Notes: generated by a model not told the origin, from the sequence alone. A stretch of 52,804 nt of DNA from JBLHGU01 sp047615875 (GCA_047615875.1 JBLHGU010000013.1:1-52804); one strand, 5' to 3'; shown: positions 36,747 through 44,807, counted from the first letter of the stretch. Made by a program: numbers and translations.

Positions 36747-36865
36747 CACGCCATCTAACTTTTCACACATTTGTGTGTCGGTTCTGCGGAAAAAAAACCG
36801 ACGTGGTTAGTAAGGTCTGTCAACACTGCGGAAAACAACGTCCGAATCCGGACGGTTCTTTATAA
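36743..36865 (+). CDS. Small zinc-ribbon protein (40 aa)
   Basis: A 40-codon frame encodes a protein with two cysteine pairs: VCRFCGKKTD at residues 11-20 and VCQHCGKQRP at 25-34. This is the CxxCG...CxxCG pattern of a zinc ribbon. The probable start TTG 36743 overlaps the stop of the HIT gene (TTGA), implying coupled translation. GTG 36773 would remove most of the lead. Unlike the other frames here, the Cys spacing is a clear structural signature. Function is unknown; very small zinc ribbons often bind nucleic acid or act as protein adaptors. Confidence 0.55.
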   Translation: MTRHLTFHTFVCRFCGKKTDVVSKVCQHCGKQRPNPDGSL

Positions 36866-36894
36866 GCATCCGTGGATTATATTAATAATCTGTT

Positions 36895-38265
36895 TTACTC
36901 CCCGGCAATCGTCATATCCGCAAGCAAAATCGATCCGCAACGAGTATTTCCCCGTGTATCGATATCACTTCCAATCGCTTCGATCTGAAGAAACATATCT
37001 TTGAGATTACCGGCAATGGTAATTTCCTCCACCGGGTATTGAATTTCTCCATTTTCCACCCAAAATCCTGCAGCTCCTCGGGAATAATCTCCGGTCACAG
37101 GATTCACACCGTGGCCAACTAGCTCAGTAACCAATAATCCACTACTCATCGAGCCTAACAAACCAGGTAAATCAAGATTGCCAGATTCAACCGATAGATT
37201 ATGTACTCCACCAGCATTTCCAGTGGTATGTAATCCCAGTCGGCGAGCAGAGTAGGAACTTAGAACATAGTCCTGCAAAACACCATCCTGAACGATGTCG
37301 CGGTTAGCGGTTGCTACGCCTTCATTGTCATAAGCCGAACTACCCATAGCTGACTTTAGTAAAGGTTGTTCATGAATTCGCATAAATTCGGGAAATACCT
37401 GTTGTCCCTTCTGGTCTAATAGAAAGGACGACTTGCGATACAGTGCGCCGCCACTAATTGCACCAATAAAATGTGAAATCAGGCTTGAAGCGACTGGTGC
37501 CTCAAATATTACCGGCATTTTTCCAGTCTTGAGTTTTCGGCCATCTAACCGACGAATGGTTCTTCTTGCTGCGGCCAGACCCACCTCTTCCGCACTAGCC
37601 AAATCTGACCTTTTGCGAACTGAGTCGTACCAATAGTCCCGTTGCATACCCTGGTCAGTTTGTCCTATAACGGCACAACTGATTCCGTAACGCGTTCTGC
37701 GAGAGGAGCCGGCAAAGCCATGACTGGTGGCAAAATAATCTGCCCCCCTATCGATGGAAATGGATGCGCCTTCGGAATTGTTTATTCTCGAGTCAAATTG
37801 TCGCGCACTGGATTCACAAGCCAGGGCACGCTGAATTTCTTCATCTACATCGATCAGTTCAGGGTGGTATAAGTCCAGATCAGGGAACTCTGTAGCTAGA
37901 TCCTGTTGATCTGCCAATCCGCTAGCAGAGTCTTCCTCGGTAAAACTTGCGATGCTACAGGCAGACTTTACAGCATCAATAACTGCGGCTGCCGAATAAT
38001 CTGATGTACTTGCGCTACCGCTTCGTTTGCCATAGTAAACATTAACAACCAAACCACGGTCGCGGGTATGTTCAATAGTTTCCAGTTCTCCCATGCGAAC
38101 ACTAATGGAAAGCCCATCACCGATACTGGCAGAGGCTTCTGCCTGATCCGCTCCAGCTGAAGCTGCCTGCTCCAAAGCTAAATTCACGACAGACTGCAAC
38201 TCACTTTCATTTAGTGGAGTCGCTTCGCGGCTACTGGTCATTTCCTGGTTTTGCATATTACTCAC
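36895..38265 (-). CDS. pmbA: Metalloprotease-like PmbA (TldE)
   Basis: This 456-residue partner of TldD lacks the catalytic HExxxH itself and completes the TldD/TldE complex. That complex trims peptide leaders (microcin B17 type) and degrades unfolded antitoxins such as CcdA. Family features include ALEQAASAGADQAEASAS at the N-terminus, VFEAPVASSLISHFIGAISGGALYRK, ESGNLDLPGLLGSM, TELVGHGVNPVTGDYSRGAAGFW and a C-terminal GNLKDMFLQIEAIGSD. The start is GTG 38265 or ATG 38256. It lies 24 bp after tldD, so both halves are probably made from one transcript. Confidence 0.93.
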   Translation of the reverse strand: MSNMQNQEMTSSREATPLNESELQSVVNLALEQAASAGADQAEASASIGDGLSISVRMGELETIEHTRDRGLVVNVYYGKRSGSASTSDYSAAAVIDAVKSACSIASFTEEDSASGLADQQDLATEFPDLDLYHPELIDVDEEIQRALACESSARQFDSRINNSEGASISIDRGADYFATSHGFAGSSRRTRYGISCAVIGQTDQGMQRDYWYDSVRKRSDLASAEEVGLAAARRTIRRLDGRKLKTGKMPVIFEAPVASSLISHFIGAISGGALYRKSSFLLDQKGQQVFPEFMRIHEQPLLKSAMGSSAYDNEGVATANRDIVQDGVLQDYVLSSYSARRLGLHTTGNAGGVHNLSVESGNLDLPGLLGSMSSGLLVTELVGHGVNPVTGDYSRGAAGFWVENGEIQYPVEEITIAGNLKDMFLQIEAIGSDIDTRGNTRCGSILLADMTIAGE

Positions 38266-38289
38266 AGTTTTGGCTCATCATCTGGGACA

Positions 38290-39741
38290 TCATAGGGACA
38301 CACCACCAACGGTTATTTCATCAATTTTTAAGGTTGGCTGACCAACACCCACGGGGACACTTTGTCCCTCCTTTCCGCACACACCAATGCCACTATCAAG
38401 CTCAAGATCATTACCAACCATACTCACACGGGTAAGCACGTCAGGTCCGTCACCTATTAGCGTTGCACCCTTAACCGGTCGGGTAATTTTTCCATTTTCA
38501 ATCAGGTAAGCTTCACTAGCAGAAAACACAAACTTTCCGGAAGTTATATCTACTTGTCCGCCACCAAAATTAACTGCATAAAGACCTTTTTCTACAGACT
38601 CTACAATCTCCCCAGGATCATGATTTCCGGCAAGCATATAGGTGTTGGTCATTCTTGGCATTGGCAGATGAGCGTAGGATTCTCGACGTCCATTGCCGGT
38701 TGATTCAACACCCATTAATCTGGCGTTCAAACTATCCTGCATATAGCCTTTGAGAATACCATTTTCGATTAGTACCGTATTCTGAGAGGGTACTCCCTCA
38801 TCGTCGACACTTAAGGAACCACGACGATTAGCAATAGTGCCATCATCCACTACAGTGCAAAACTCGGAGGCCACTTTTTCACCAACACGTCCGGAAAAAG
38901 CAGAACTGCCTTTTCGATTAAAGTCCCCCTCCAGACCATGACCAATTGCTTCATGTAACAGAACGCCCGGCCAACCAGGACCCAATACTACGGGCATTGC
39001 TCCAGCGGGCGCCTCAACGGCATCGAGATTCACCAAGGCCTGCCTCACCGCTTCACGAGCATATTCCTCGGGCTTACCTGATTCGCTAAAGTAAGAATAC
39101 TCGTATCGTCCTCCACCACCAGCCGAGCCTTGTTCTCTACGGCCACCCTGCTCGGCGATGACACTCACATTCAAGCGCACTAACGGTCTGATATCAGCAA
39201 CCGTCTTACCGTCGTTTCTGATAATCAGTATGGTTTGCTGTAATCCGGCCAGGCTTGCCATAACTTGACTCACTCGGGGATCGGCGGCCCTGGCAACAGA
39301 CTCAATACGTTTGAGCAATTCTATTTTGTCCTGATCTGCCAAACTGGTAATGGGGTTTACCGGCTCATAAAGTGCCGCTATCAAACTGCTGTCCGGCTTG
39401 CTTGAAATCTGATTGGAGCCCTCTGAACCCGCTTTAGCGATAGCACGAGCCGCTCGGGCTGCTTCAGTCAAAATTGGCATACTAAGCTCATCGGAATAGG
39501 AAAAACCGGTTTTCTCACCACTGACAGCTCGAATTCCAACCCCTTGATCAATATTTCTACTACCTGATTTCACCGCTCCGTCCTCAAGTGACCAGGACTC
39601 GTGAACGGTGTACTGAAAATACAAATCACCATAGTCAATTTGCCGATTGTTTAAAACTCCCAACAATCCGTCTATTTCCTGATTGGTTATACCAACCGGG
39701 TCCAGTAATCTGGAATTTGCTTTATCGATAAAATTGGACAT
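38290..39741 (-). CDS. tldD: Zinc metalloprotease TldD
   Basis: This 483-residue catalytic subunit of the TldD/TldE (PmbA) protease carries the zinc motif HEAIGHGLEGD near residue 260, with the third ligand expected downstream. EGVPSQNTVLIENGILKGYM, MPRMTNTYMLAG and VNFGGGQVDITSGKFVFSASEAYLIENG are standard. The pair can process modified peptide precursors and clear antitoxins. No precursor peptide or modifying enzyme is visible in this window, so a housekeeping role is the default reading. The 5' neighbour is a 305-bp non-coding spacer. Confidence 0.96.
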   Translation of the reverse strand: MSNFIDKANSRLLDPVGITNQEIDGLLGVLNNRQIDYGDLYFQYTVHESWSLEDGAVKSGSRNIDQGVGIRAVSGEKTGFSYSDELSMPILTEAARAARAIAKAGSEGSNQISSKPDSSLIAALYEPVNPITSLADQDKIELLKRIESVARAADPRVSQVMASLAGLQQTILIIRNDGKTVADIRPLVRLNVSVIAEQGGRREQGSAGGGGRYEYSYFSESGKPEEYAREAVRQALVNLDAVEAPAGAMPVVLGPGWPGVLLHEAIGHGLEGDFNRKGSSAFSGRVGEKVASEFCTVVDDGTIANRRGSLSVDDEGVPSQNTVLIENGILKGYMQDSLNARLMGVESTGNGRRESYAHLPMPRMTNTYMLAGNHDPGEIVESVEKGLYAVNFGGGQVDITSGKFVFSASEAYLIENGKITRPVKGATLIGDGPDVLTRVSMVGNDLELDSGIGVCGKEGQSVPVGVGQPTLKIDEITVGGVSL

Positions 39742-40046
39742 GGAGGTTTATTTACTCAACGAGTTAAAAAAGTGATGACAAAATATGGAAAATATTTAAC
39801 AGCGATTGAAGTCTGCAGGCTTTTAACAATTCCCAATATCTGTATTCTAACCAATTCTACTATCGTCCCGCTCAATTAATACTCAGGCGACCACTCAGTC
39901 TTCAGTAGATAATTCTCCGTTTTTTATATCATTGAAAATTTTTTTACTGTATTTTTAGCCAGCCATAACGGAGCACAATTAGTTCCAAGTATCATAAATA
40001 TAGGCGTATTGGTATTAAACCCTTTGCACTTTCTAGTCACAAAATA
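39742..40046. other. Non-coding spacer between tldD and a TlpA-like gene
   Basis: This AT-rich 305-bp stretch contains no convincing gene. A 34-residue frame at 39775-39882 lacks support. It should hold the tldD-pmbA promoter on the minus strand and the 3' end of the tlpA-like transcript, but I see no consensus promoter or terminator. Confidence 0.4.
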
Positions 40047-40625
40047 TTATCCGTTTTGTAACTGACGAATAATTTTCGCAACCTCTGCAGTATCCCAATG
40101 CCTGCCACCGGATGATATGTAAGAAACATGTCCTTCCCTATCTACTAAAAATGTCATGGGCAAACCTTGCATAGGCCAAAACTGCGAAGCACTTTTATCC
40201 GGATCCAGGAGCATTTTGTATGACATAGGTGGGTCAGTTTCGAAATAAAAATTAGCTACTTTTCGTTTTGATTCACCCCAGTTAACGGCCAGTATTTCTA
40301 ATTTCGTGCCCTTAAAATTTCGATTGAGTCGCTCAAGAGAGGGCATTTCTGCACGGCAAGGAACACACCAGGTAGCCCAAAAATTCACCAAAACAACCTC
40401 TCCCCGATAGTCTGACAACAAATGGATCTTCCCACCAATATCAGCCAATTCGAAATCAGGTGCTTGGGGTCGCGATTTGAGCTGTATCAGCTCGCCAGCG
40501 AAACAGGTAGAAAATTGAGAAAATAGTAAAAATACTACGAATCCGATGATGTAGGAAAATCTGCAGTTGAAAAAACTGGTGGGCAACTTTAAATCTACAC
40601 AACCAGACAAATTGCTAGTCGACAC
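40047..40625 (-). CDS. TlpA/ResA-like exported thiol-disulfide oxidoreductase
   Basis: The 192-residue thioredoxin-fold protein has a membrane or signal segment (IIGFVVFLLFSQFSTCFA, residues ~27-44). The thioredoxin domain follows, with active site NFWATWCVPCRAEMPSLERL (CxxC near residue 92) and cis-Pro region GLPMTFLVDREG. Proteins of this type keep periplasmic thiols reduced, for example in cytochrome c maturation, or serve Sox proteins (SoxW type). The role here is not fixed by motif. The neighbourhood of exported proteins and a SoxK-like lipoprotein makes a sulfur-metabolism link possible. Confidence 0.85.
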   Translation of the reverse strand: MSTSNLSGCVDLKLPTSFFNCRFSYIIGFVVFLLFSQFSTCFAGELIQLKSRPQAPDFELADIGGKIHLLSDYRGEVVLVNFWATWCVPCRAEMPSLERLNRNFKGTKLEILAVNWGESKRKVANFYFETDPPMSYKMLLDPDKSASQFWPMQGLPMTFLVDREGHVSYISSGGRHWDTAEVAKIIRQLQNG

Positions 40626-40784
40626 TATAATTTCATTTTCCAGCTTTTATAGTAATTTGAAAACAAGAGTTATTCCTAAAACAGACGCAATTACCAGAAA
40701 CTATACATTAGATCCCATTGCTACCGTTAAAATTATGTCACTACATTCCTAACTGCCCATTTAGTGTATGTAATCGCAGTGATA

Positions 40785-40816
40785 CTGGGGATTTACTTGT
40801 AAAACCCCATCCCCAC
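40785..40816 (+). promoter_or_regulatory. Leader with two mutually exclusive hairpins
   Basis: The run ctggggat (40785-40792) can pair with atccccac (40809-40816). Alternatively its GGGG can pair with CCCC at 40805-40808 in a tighter hairpin with a CTTG loop (gggg-a-ttta / taaa-a-cccc). Both cannot form at once. It ends about 35 bp before the ATG of the exported 166-residue protein. Confidence 0.35.
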
Positions 40817-40851
40817 CGATAGTATGTGACAACAATGCTAAGGATAACTCT

Positions 40852-41352
40852 ATGTTAACTTGCCTGACCAGAAAAAAACTACCATTAGCACTAGGCGGAT
40901 TCTTAATCATATTTTCAGCATCCGTAACGGCGACCAGTCAAATTCCAACTAAACGATTAGTCGATATCAGTGTAGCGTACCAATCATCAGAAATTGCTGA
41001 CACTTCCTCCCAGATAGCGAAAGGTTGGACTAGCACACAAATTTTTCCGACAAAACATTCCAGAAGTATCAGTGGATTACCCAACCAGATTGATCACCAG
41101 TTCAATTTAGAAAACTTAGAAAGTCCTTCTAGTGGGTTAAGTAAATCCCGCCAAATAATCATTGCAGAACAACTATTGGCGGCAACGAGAGACATTGATA
41201 ACTCATTGAAATTAGGACCTATTACTGCTTGCTTCGAACGTATGCGATTATTCGCATGCCCCATTGTTAGCGCAATTCCAATGGTTAATTATTTTGCCGG
41301 CGAATTAGCTCTAGAGCTGGGAATCTCTTGCCCCATAGCCCCCGGCGTCTAG
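40852..41352 (+). CDS. Unrecognised exported protein, 166 aa
   Basis: The protein begins with a signal peptide (KKLPLALGGFLIIFSASVTA, cleavage probably after residue ~28) and has no recognised domain. Its middle is Ser/Thr/Gln-rich. The C-terminal third holds ACFERMRLFACPIVSAIP and LELGISCPIAPGV, with three cysteines that could form a disulfide in the periplasm. ATG 40852 has AAGGAT about seven bases upstream. It is read opposite to the flanking tlpA-like and 283-residue genes. No family name can be given. Confidence 0.65.
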   Translation: MLTCLTRKKLPLALGGFLIIFSASVTATSQIPTKRLVDISVAYQSSEIADTSSQIAKGWTSTQIFPTKHSRSISGLPNQIDHQFNLENLESPSSGLSKSRQIIIAEQLLAATRDIDNSLKLGPITACFERMRLFACPIVSAIPMVNYFAGELALELGISCPIAPGV

Positions 41353-41392
41353 TTGAACTTTAGCTCTTTGCTAACTTGCTACTAAGACGGCA

Positions 41393-42244
41393 TTACATGT
41401 CAAACAGTGGGATTTGCGCCTCTAAATAATTGGCTGGCAAATTAAACTCTTTAGAGCTCTTCAATGTTTTAGCCTGCTGAATCAGGTAGCCACTACCGTC
41501 CGACCAACTTATTGCGATGGGAACTCCATTGAGTTGATCACTGGACACAATCAGAGGCGGTTCAACAAATCCAAATTCGAATACGCCTTTCTGTTTCATC
41601 CGAGCCATAACCGCGAGAAAGTCCGTAAATAATTCAGATTCTCGCTGTGATAAAGCCACGTCCTTAGGGTCTGCCATGCAGAATACTCGCGTCTTTTCCC
41701 CTTTTGTATATTCTTCTACTGAGCGACATTTGAATCCATTAAAATCAACATCATTTGCAGCCAGCGTATATTTTACGGGACTTACAGATAGCTGACTGGA
41801 AAGCCCTCCTAGCAAAGGCAACATTTTCATCAATAGACTGATTTGATGATATTGTCCGATCCCACCGACTGAAGAGCCCTTTTGATTTTTGTCTACTCGG
41901 CTTTTCATTTCATCCATTTGATGCTGAGCATTTTCCCTGGCCTTTGCCAACCACTCCTCAGTCAGGATAATAAACTGACTGTTGTAATGATCAATAAATA
42001 TTACCTGCGATGAGGCCTGCCGAAAAAGTAGGGCATAAGATGGCTTGGAGCGTGGAGAACTCTTCAAAACTAGCTCGTCCCTGTCAATTAACACAGAGAA
42101 GTCAGTTCTTGCACCTGGTTCTGCCTTACTATTGACAGCAAGATAGTGAAGCTCCACAACTGCAAATGCTGAACCAGAAGCTAATGCAATGCCAATCACT
42201 AAAGCTTTAAAAATAGATTTGATGTATTGCAACTCAAAAATCAC
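41393..42244 (-). CDS. Unrecognised periplasmic protein (possibly DUF4412-like), 283 aa
   Basis: A signal peptide (IFKALVIGIALASGSAFA, cleavage near residue 28) leads into a soluble domain of alternating strands: TDFSVLIDRDELVLKS, SQVIFIDHYNSQFIILTEEWL, and later DVDFNGFKCRSVEEYTKGEKTRVFCM. The last segment resembles DUF4412-type periplasmic proteins, in which a sensor-like beta domain carries a Cys pair, but I am not certain. The start is GTG 42244 with GGAG upstream. It is followed after 40 bp by the end of the convergent 166-residue gene and preceded by the SoxK-like gene, with a terminator between. Confidence 0.7.
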   Translation of the reverse strand: MIFELQYIKSIFKALVIGIALASGSAFAVVELHYLAVNSKAEPGARTDFSVLIDRDELVLKSSPRSKPSYALLFRQASSQVIFIDHYNSQFIILTEEWLAKARENAQHQMDEMKSRVDKNQKGSSVGGIGQYHQISLLMKMLPLLGGLSSQLSVSPVKYTLAANDVDFNGFKCRSVEEYTKGEKTRVFCMADPKDVALSQRESELFTDFLAVMARMKQKGVFEFGFVEPPLIVSSDQLNGVPIAISWSDGSGYLIQQAKTLKSSKEFNLPANYLEAQIPLFDM

Positions 42245-42336
42245 AAGAACTCCAGTCTGTTGATATCCGATCTACATTCTAGCTGAAGCAAACTTTGAAC
42301 AGGAAAATTCCGTGTTTCAACTTGTCAACTACCCAC

Positions 42337-42360
42337 AAAAAAAACCGGCCATGGGCCGGT
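42337..42360 (-). terminator. Terminator of the SoxK-like lipoprotein gene
   Basis: Arms accggcc (42344-42350) and ggccggt (42354-42360) form a 7-bp GC-rich stem with a 3-nt loop. On the minus strand it is followed by a run of at least seven T's. It begins 24 bp after the lipoprotein stop and separates it from the next gene. Confidence 0.9.
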
Positions 42361-42383
42361 TTCTATCTTTTACACCAACTGAG

Positions 42384-42725
42384 CTAATAATAAGGTATAG
42401 CATCCATTTGAGATTTAGCCTGTTCAACACCTAATGTAGCGAATGTTGATACTTTCCTGGCTAGACGAATTGCCTCGTCAGTTTCACCAGCAGCAGCCTT
42501 CTCATTTGCTACTTTTAAAGTTTCACTCAGACGAGCAGCTTTGCCGCCAGTTGCCTTATCGATGACTTTCCACTCGGCACCTTGCTTCTTCGCCATGGCT
42601 AACAAATCCGCTGCTTCGGCCAAGGCTGCATCAGCTGAAATTGTCATGGGTTTTTCTACAGGTGGGGTTGCTACACAGCCTGTCAGAGCAAGGGCTAATA
42701 AACCGGTAATAAGTTGTTTTTTCAT
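42384..42725 (-). CDS. Lipoprotein resembling SoxXA-binding protein SoxK (DUF4398-like)
   Basis: The 113-residue precursor has a lipobox LALTGC (Cys ~17). The mature part is one helical domain: ALAEAADLLAMAKKQGAEWK, then LSETLKVANEKAAAGETDEA, IRLARKVSTFATLGVEQAKS. The ALAxA...GxEW...A..KAAAGxxxEAIxLAxK...GxxQA pattern resembles SoxXA-binding proteins (SoxK), which stimulate thiosulfate oxidation, and the DUF4398 group. The match is from memory and needs a profile search. No other sox gene lies in the window. I use ATG 42725, six bases after AGGAG, because the ATG at 42731 abuts the ribosome-binding site. A strong terminator follows. Confidence 0.6.
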   Translation of the reverse strand: MKKQLITGLLALALTGCVATPPVEKPMTISADAALAEAADLLAMAKKQGAEWKVIDKATGGKAARLSETLKVANEKAAAGETDEAIRLARKVSTFATLGVEQAKSQMDAIPYY

Positions 42726-42909
42726 ATACATCTCCTAATATAGATTCTAACTAGAATTATCTTATCAAATAAAACTTACGGATTACTTTCAACTAATATT
42801 GAGCAATCCATTTAAAAATGCGAACTACATAATCGCACAATCTAAGGCTGAAACAAATAAAATAATTAAATAGCAGCATAAATTTACAATCAACCCAATG
42901 CGAAATAGA

Positions 42910-43812
42910 CTATTTATTCATAATACTATCGAGCAATGGAGTAACGAGCCCCGATACCATTGCGGTAATAGGATGATCTGGCATAAACATCGTTAAGGCC
43001 CAGTACCCAGCACCAGCTATCACAAGTAGAAAAAAGATTGTCTTAATAAGCTTGCCAAAAAAGGAACCACCCGTTGGCTCATTGTAAGCGGCTTGTGCAT
43101 GACTTGCAGTACCCTTAAAAATGGCGCTTTCTTCGCTGATCATTTTGGCAACCATTGCTTTCACCTGAGGATCATGCTGGAGATTATCCAGGCGGTCACG
43201 AATCTTTAACAGATCACCACCCGCGATATCACCGCCTCCACTTCCAGATCCGGCGAAGCGCCTGGCGGTATTTTCGGCTACCTTTACCACTTGTTCTTCA
43301 AGACCTGGTAATTGACCGGTAAAGTATTCCTCTGATGCCTTACGCGCTGCATTTATTGCCTGATCTCGGATCAGCGATAACGTTTCTTCACTTAATTCAG
43401 TAGATCCCGTTGTCATGACTCCCCCTGCTTTTTGATCAATTTTAGAACCCGACACTCCGTCCAATACATTATCCAGTTCACGGTCTTCCAGGCCTTTTGA
43501 AAGAAACCCACTAGCCCCACTAGCTATGCCACGTTTGCGAAATTCCGGCGTGTCATTACTGGTTGTCATTACAACTGGAATATGAGCTGTAGTGGGATTA
43601 TTGACTATCGCAGCACATGCTTCCAGTCCGTCCATCTCCGGCATCATGTAATCCATAAAGATTACATTCGGAGTTATCTCCTGCAGCTTACGCAACGCAT
43701 CTGCACCAGATGCTACGGAAACTACCTCGATTCCACGAGCGCCGAGTCTACGCGCAAGCGCCAGACGAGCAACCCGAGAATCATCAACAATTAGTGCGGT
43801 TTGTACAGAAAT
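42910..43812 (-). CDS. Tail-anchored response regulator with apparent ATT start
   Basis: The predicted 300-residue protein opens with a complete receiver: acidic pair at 10-11 (TALIVDDSRVARL), acceptor Asp 54 (VIFMDYMMPEMDG), Thr 83 (VVMTTSND) and Lys 106 (GFLSKGL). A helical linker with a Gly-rich break (SGSGGGDIAGGD) follows. One membrane segment (TIFFLLVIAGAGYWALTMF, ~257-277) and ~23 further residues close it, so it is a membrane-anchored regulator with no known output domain. No ATG, GTG or TTG lies in frame before codon 40, which would delete the acidic pair. ATT 43812, preceded by GAGGGTGAG, fits as start. A 1-base sequencing error is the alternative. Confidence 0.75.
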   Translation of the reverse strand: MSVQTALIVDDSRVARLALARRLGARGIEVVSVASGADALRKLQEITPNVIFMDYMMPEMDGLEACAAIVNNPTTAHIPVVMTTSNDTPEFRKRGIASGASGFLSKGLEDRELDNVLDGVSGSKIDQKAGGVMTTGSTELSEETLSLIRDQAINAARKASEEYFTGQLPGLEEQVVKVAENTARRFAGSGSGGGDIAGGDLLKIRDRLDNLQHDPQVKAMVAKMISEESAIFKGTASHAQAAYNEPTGGSFFGKLIKTIFFLLVIAGAGYWALTMFMPDHPITAMVSGLVTPLLDSIMNK

Positions 43813-43899
43813 GGTCTCACCCTCACGGTTCTGTGTTGTTCGATCTAGCGATCAACATTTAATTTTTTCAGCATGAAAACCTGACTTCTCGACTGATAG

Positions 43900-43926
43900 T
43901 AAATAGAACCTGCTCAATCTTGTCAA
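43900..43926 (-). promoter_or_regulatory. Candidate promoter of the tail-anchored response regulator
   Basis: On the minus strand a consensus -35 TTGACA (43921-43926) is followed 15 bp later by TATTTA (43900-43905). The spacing is short. It lies about 90 bp before the ATT start. An 11-codon ATG frame (43823-43858) in between ends on the ribosome-binding site. Confidence 0.4.
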
Positions 43927-43982
43927 GTTATGCAGGCACATCGAGTCAGTAAAGTTAATTACAGGAGCCCTGCAGGCATCAA

Positions 43983-44807
43983 TCATTTGCCATCTTCAGA
44001 ATCTTTGGCTGCATTTTCCAACTCTGCTTCCAAATCGTCGTCATCCAGATCCTCCATGTCCTCGTCAACTTCTCCTGCCGGCTTTAATCGGCGTGAGAAA
44101 TATAAGCCGACTTCAAACAATATCCAAACTGGGAATGCAAGCATTGTTTGTGAAAAAATATCCGGTGGTGTTAACAACATACCCACCACAAACGCGCTAA
44201 CAATTATATAAGGGCGTTTCTCTGACAAACTATCCGGCGTTGTCAGTCCCATTTTCACCAATAATACTGTGGCGACTGGCACTTCAAAAGCTATACCGAA
44301 GGCAAAAAATAACTTAAGCACAAAACCGAGATACTCACCAATATCTGTCATTACCGCGACGCCCTCGGGGGCCGTCGAAGTAAAGAATATAAAGATAATC
44401 GGGAAAACGATAAAATACGCAAACGCGATTCCAAAATAAAATAGCAATGAACTGGAAACGATAAGTGGCAAAGCTAGCTTCTTTTCTTTGTCATACAATC
44501 CTGGTGCCACAAAAGCCCACATCTGATACAGAAGATAGGGCATCGCTAACACAACTGAGACCGCAAATGCGAGCTTGAACGGGACAAAAAATGGATCGTG
44601 GGGACGCGTAGAAATCATCGTGTTACCTTCCGGTAACGCGCTCATTAAAGGTTCTGCGAGAATCAGGTACAGCTCATTGGCGAAGGGCGCACAGACTAGA
44701 AACACCACGAGTATTGCCACAACAGCTCTGAGCAATCGATCTCGAAGTTCGAGCAGATGAGACATAAAGGGCGCTTCGCCCTGTGAATTTAGGAAGGGAT
44801 TAGCCAT
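43983..44807 (-). CDS. tatC: Twin-arginine translocase subunit TatC
   Basis: This 274-residue polytopic inner-membrane protein recognises twin-arginine signal peptides. The N-terminal FMSHLLELRDRLLRAVVAIL is the TatC signature. Six membrane segments are visible, with PYLLYQMWAFVAPGLYDKEKK and FGIAFEVPVATVLLVKMG between them. The C-terminal ~30 residues are strikingly acidic (GEVDEDMEDLDDDDLEAELE). It overlaps tatB by 8 bases. The order tatA-tatB-tatC after the his genes is common in gamma- and betaproteobacteria. Confidence 0.96.
   Translation of the reverse strand: MANPFLNSQGEAPFMSHLLELRDRLLRAVVAILVVFLVCAPFANELYLILAEPLMSALPEGNTMISTRPHDPFFVPFKLAFAVSVVLAMPYLLYQMWAFVAPGLYDKEKKLALPLIVSSSLLFYFGIAFAYFIVFPIIFIFFTSTAPEGVAVMTDIGEYLGFVLKLFFAFGIAFEVPVATVLLVKMGLTTPDSLSEKRPYIIVSAFVVGMLLTPPDIFSQTMLAFPVWILFEVGLYFSRRLKPAGEVDEDMEDLDDDDLEAELENAAKDSEDGK

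Noticed and set aside
36895..39741. tldD-pmbA as part of a ribosomally made peptide (RiPP) system
   Set aside because: No precursor peptide, cyclodehydratase or exporter is nearby. The pair is widespread as housekeeping genes.
39775..39879. 34-residue frame between tldD and the TlpA-like gene
   Set aside because: No ribosome-binding site, no recognisable motif, and AT-rich spacer composition.
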